Assembly: GCA_013400975.1 (NCBI GenBank)
Contig: WBMZ01002724.1
Location: forward strand, 1 to 64,000
Length of the DNA: 64,000 nucleotides
Source of the DNA: Atrichornis clamosus
Lineage: Eukaryota > Chordata > Aves > Passeriformes > Menuridae
Direction: 5' to 3'
Shown here: positions 62,498-64,000 of the stretch, piece by piece
How positions within the stretch are numbered: the stretch's first letter is position 1
Layout: each line of letters opens with the position of its first letter
Notes under the pieces: model-generated
Database searches by the model: none
The model's input: only the letters and a program-made list of their open reading frames with translations
Told to the model about the DNA's origin: nothing
Translations under genes and position numbers: made by a program

Positions 62498-64000
62498 TCA
62501 CTACATTCCTGAGGAGTCAGATTATTGATTTATACTTTTCATTTTAAAAATTGAGGGACAGGAATAAGGGACCAAGAATTAAAATACAACATAGGTGACC
62601 AAGAATGAGAATGGTTAAAAATAACCAGGCTTCTTGGACAACAAAGAGGACACCTGCTTTCTCTGGGCTATATACTTTGGTATATACTTTGCAGTTTTGC
62701 TATACCATATGTCTAGAGTCACTGGCTCCTTAGTAGGCAAACAAACATCTAAATTCTAGTGTGAATTAGGATTCATTAGTTGTGTGTCTTTGTAGATATG
62801 AAATGTAATGCCTCAGCCTAAGGAAAACTTAGAGCAAAGTCTTCATAATATAAGAAACTTATTATAAGGGAAAAATTCAAGGCAAAGCATAAGCACCCTA
62901 CCCTTTTATGAGGCTGAAAAGCCATGTCCCTCCTAACTTTCTCTGCCTCATGGATTTGCTGGCTTTCTGCAGAGACATGGGTTGATGTGGTTTGCCCCAC
63001 AATAGTCTAATGGTCAGGGAAGCTGACAGAAAAAAAATCATAATGGGGTCCTGGTTCCTTCACCTTAGACTGTTTATAATCTTCTGCCAGACAGGCAATA
63101 ACTAAACAAAAGTACTTCAGGAGGTAGAGAATATGAAGCAAGAGCTACATGCTTCTTAATGGATCTAGTCTTGCCTCTGGATGGAAAGAGAACTCCCTTA
63201 ATCATAGCACCGACTGTTAAGCATATACATCAGTTTACAGTTCATGAACTAAGGGTATTGATAATATTTCAGATTTTCTCTTGAAATATATGCAAGGCAC
63301 TACCTGCTGGGTACTGCTGGTGCATGCTGAGCACATAAGTCTAGTACTACACAGCAGCAAGTGAAGGGAGAGGTTATTCTCCTTTCTTACAGCAACTTGT
63401 TGGCTTTAAAATTCAGCTACACAGTCCTATCTCTGATTTTGGAAAGTGTGCACCTCTCAAAGATCCAGTTTCATCAGAAAACTGTTGAATAGAACATGAA
63501 TGAGGATTAGAGGTTTTTAAACATGCTCTGATACTGCTGCTTTCTCTATGGGAAGGTAGACTTGACTATGTAGTCTAGTGGTCCATGCAGAAAGAGAGAT
63601 CTTACTTAAATTAACATAGCCAAAGTAGCTCATACCAGATCTGCTTTCCTCTTTCCTGGAAGATTACCTGAATAGGGAAAAAGGTGAAGTTCATTGATAT
63701 CTGAGTGCTAAAATAAACTTTCTTTTCCACTTGTCTCCTTGGGAATCATGTTAATTCTTTCCATCCAGTGTATCTGTCTAAACCTGATTTTCTATCTAAT
63801 TCAAATCTATGAATTCAAACCTTAGTAGATGCTTTACATTTAGAAGTAACAACGTTCTCATATGTAAAATGCAATTCCCACTTGCAGATATCAACCTGCT
63901 TCTCCTTAACCCTCTGATTGCCTTTTATTCCTGTGTTTATTTAACTTTATTTTTTATGCAGGGATGGTTTAAAATAGAGAGCACTACAAGGTTTGGAACA
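59640..64000. other. Unique AT-rich non-coding DNA
   Basis: No recognised gene. The block 60876-61178 is open on both strands, encoding a lysine/arginine-rich 100-codon chance-like frame on plus. The purine-rich stretch 61360-61800 has interrupted helical-looking frames. A G9 run and (TA)n tract lie at 62449-62499. Nothing else stands out before the end of the window. Confidence 0.5.
62449..62499. repeat. G9 run followed by (TA)n microsatellite
   Basis: Nine G at 62449-62457 are followed by AAA and about 40 bases of mostly alternating TA. The (TA)n part is probably length-variable and prone to unwinding. Confidence 0.9.

Noticed and set aside
1..64000. tRNA, rRNA, CRISPR array, bacterial promoters or operons
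   Set aside because: No cloverleaf with intact boxes, no rRNA core sequence and no regularly spaced direct repeats were seen. The retroelements mark the DNA as avian nuclear.

Overview
The window reads as vertebrate nuclear DNA from a bird. It is AT-rich, CpG-poor and full of stops in all frames, and it has no operon-like gene packing. The retroelement load is diagnostic. At least eight pieces of chicken-repeat-1 (CR1) LINE are recognisable from memory of the family, by their 3' end and by the C-terminal part of the CR1 pol ORF. An ERVL-type LTR sits inside a related LTR in opposite orientation. Both LTRs resemble a family I know best from songbird introns, so a passerine is plausible but not proven. 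No bacterial, plasmid, phage or CRISPR features are present.

I recognise no functional host protein-coding gene. The window is best read as one long intron or an intergenic stretch. The open frames longer than about 60 codons are chance frames or pieces of retroelement.

Layout: 1-400 holds a CR1 fragment (minus strand). 400-11,080 is unique AT-rich DNA with a canonical G-quadruplex motif near 4.68 kb and a CpG-retaining block near 9.4 kb. 11.09-11.46 kb is an internally deleted CR1 (plus). 18.04-19.53 kb is the nested LTR pair, and the 951-bp solo LTR inside it is flanked by a 5-bp target duplication. CR1 pieces follow at 19.6 kb (plus) and 20.46-20.93 kb (minus). 21-30.4 kb is unique sequence with a candidate splice-bracketed segment near 23.6 kb and a perfect 20-bp TG/CA palindrome near 29.25 kb. 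30.43 and 32.12 kb carry CR1 3' ends. 41.26-42.12 kb is a longer CR1 (minus) that joins the endonuclease region directly to the C-terminal/3' region. 55.08-55.61 kb is an old non-LTR reverse-transcriptase fossil, followed at 55.94 kb by a 17-bp perfect inverted repeat that could form a strong hairpin. 59.46-59.63 kb is a candidate exon with strong splice sites and one open frame. The remainder to 64 kb is unique AT-rich DNA.

Nothing here forms a pathway. The structure that can be supported is repeat history plus a few unexplained short elements: the hairpin, the candidate exons, the CpG-retaining block and short motif arrays. Family names come from remembered consensus sequence, not from a database search, and repeat boundaries are good to roughly 10-30 bases except where stated.
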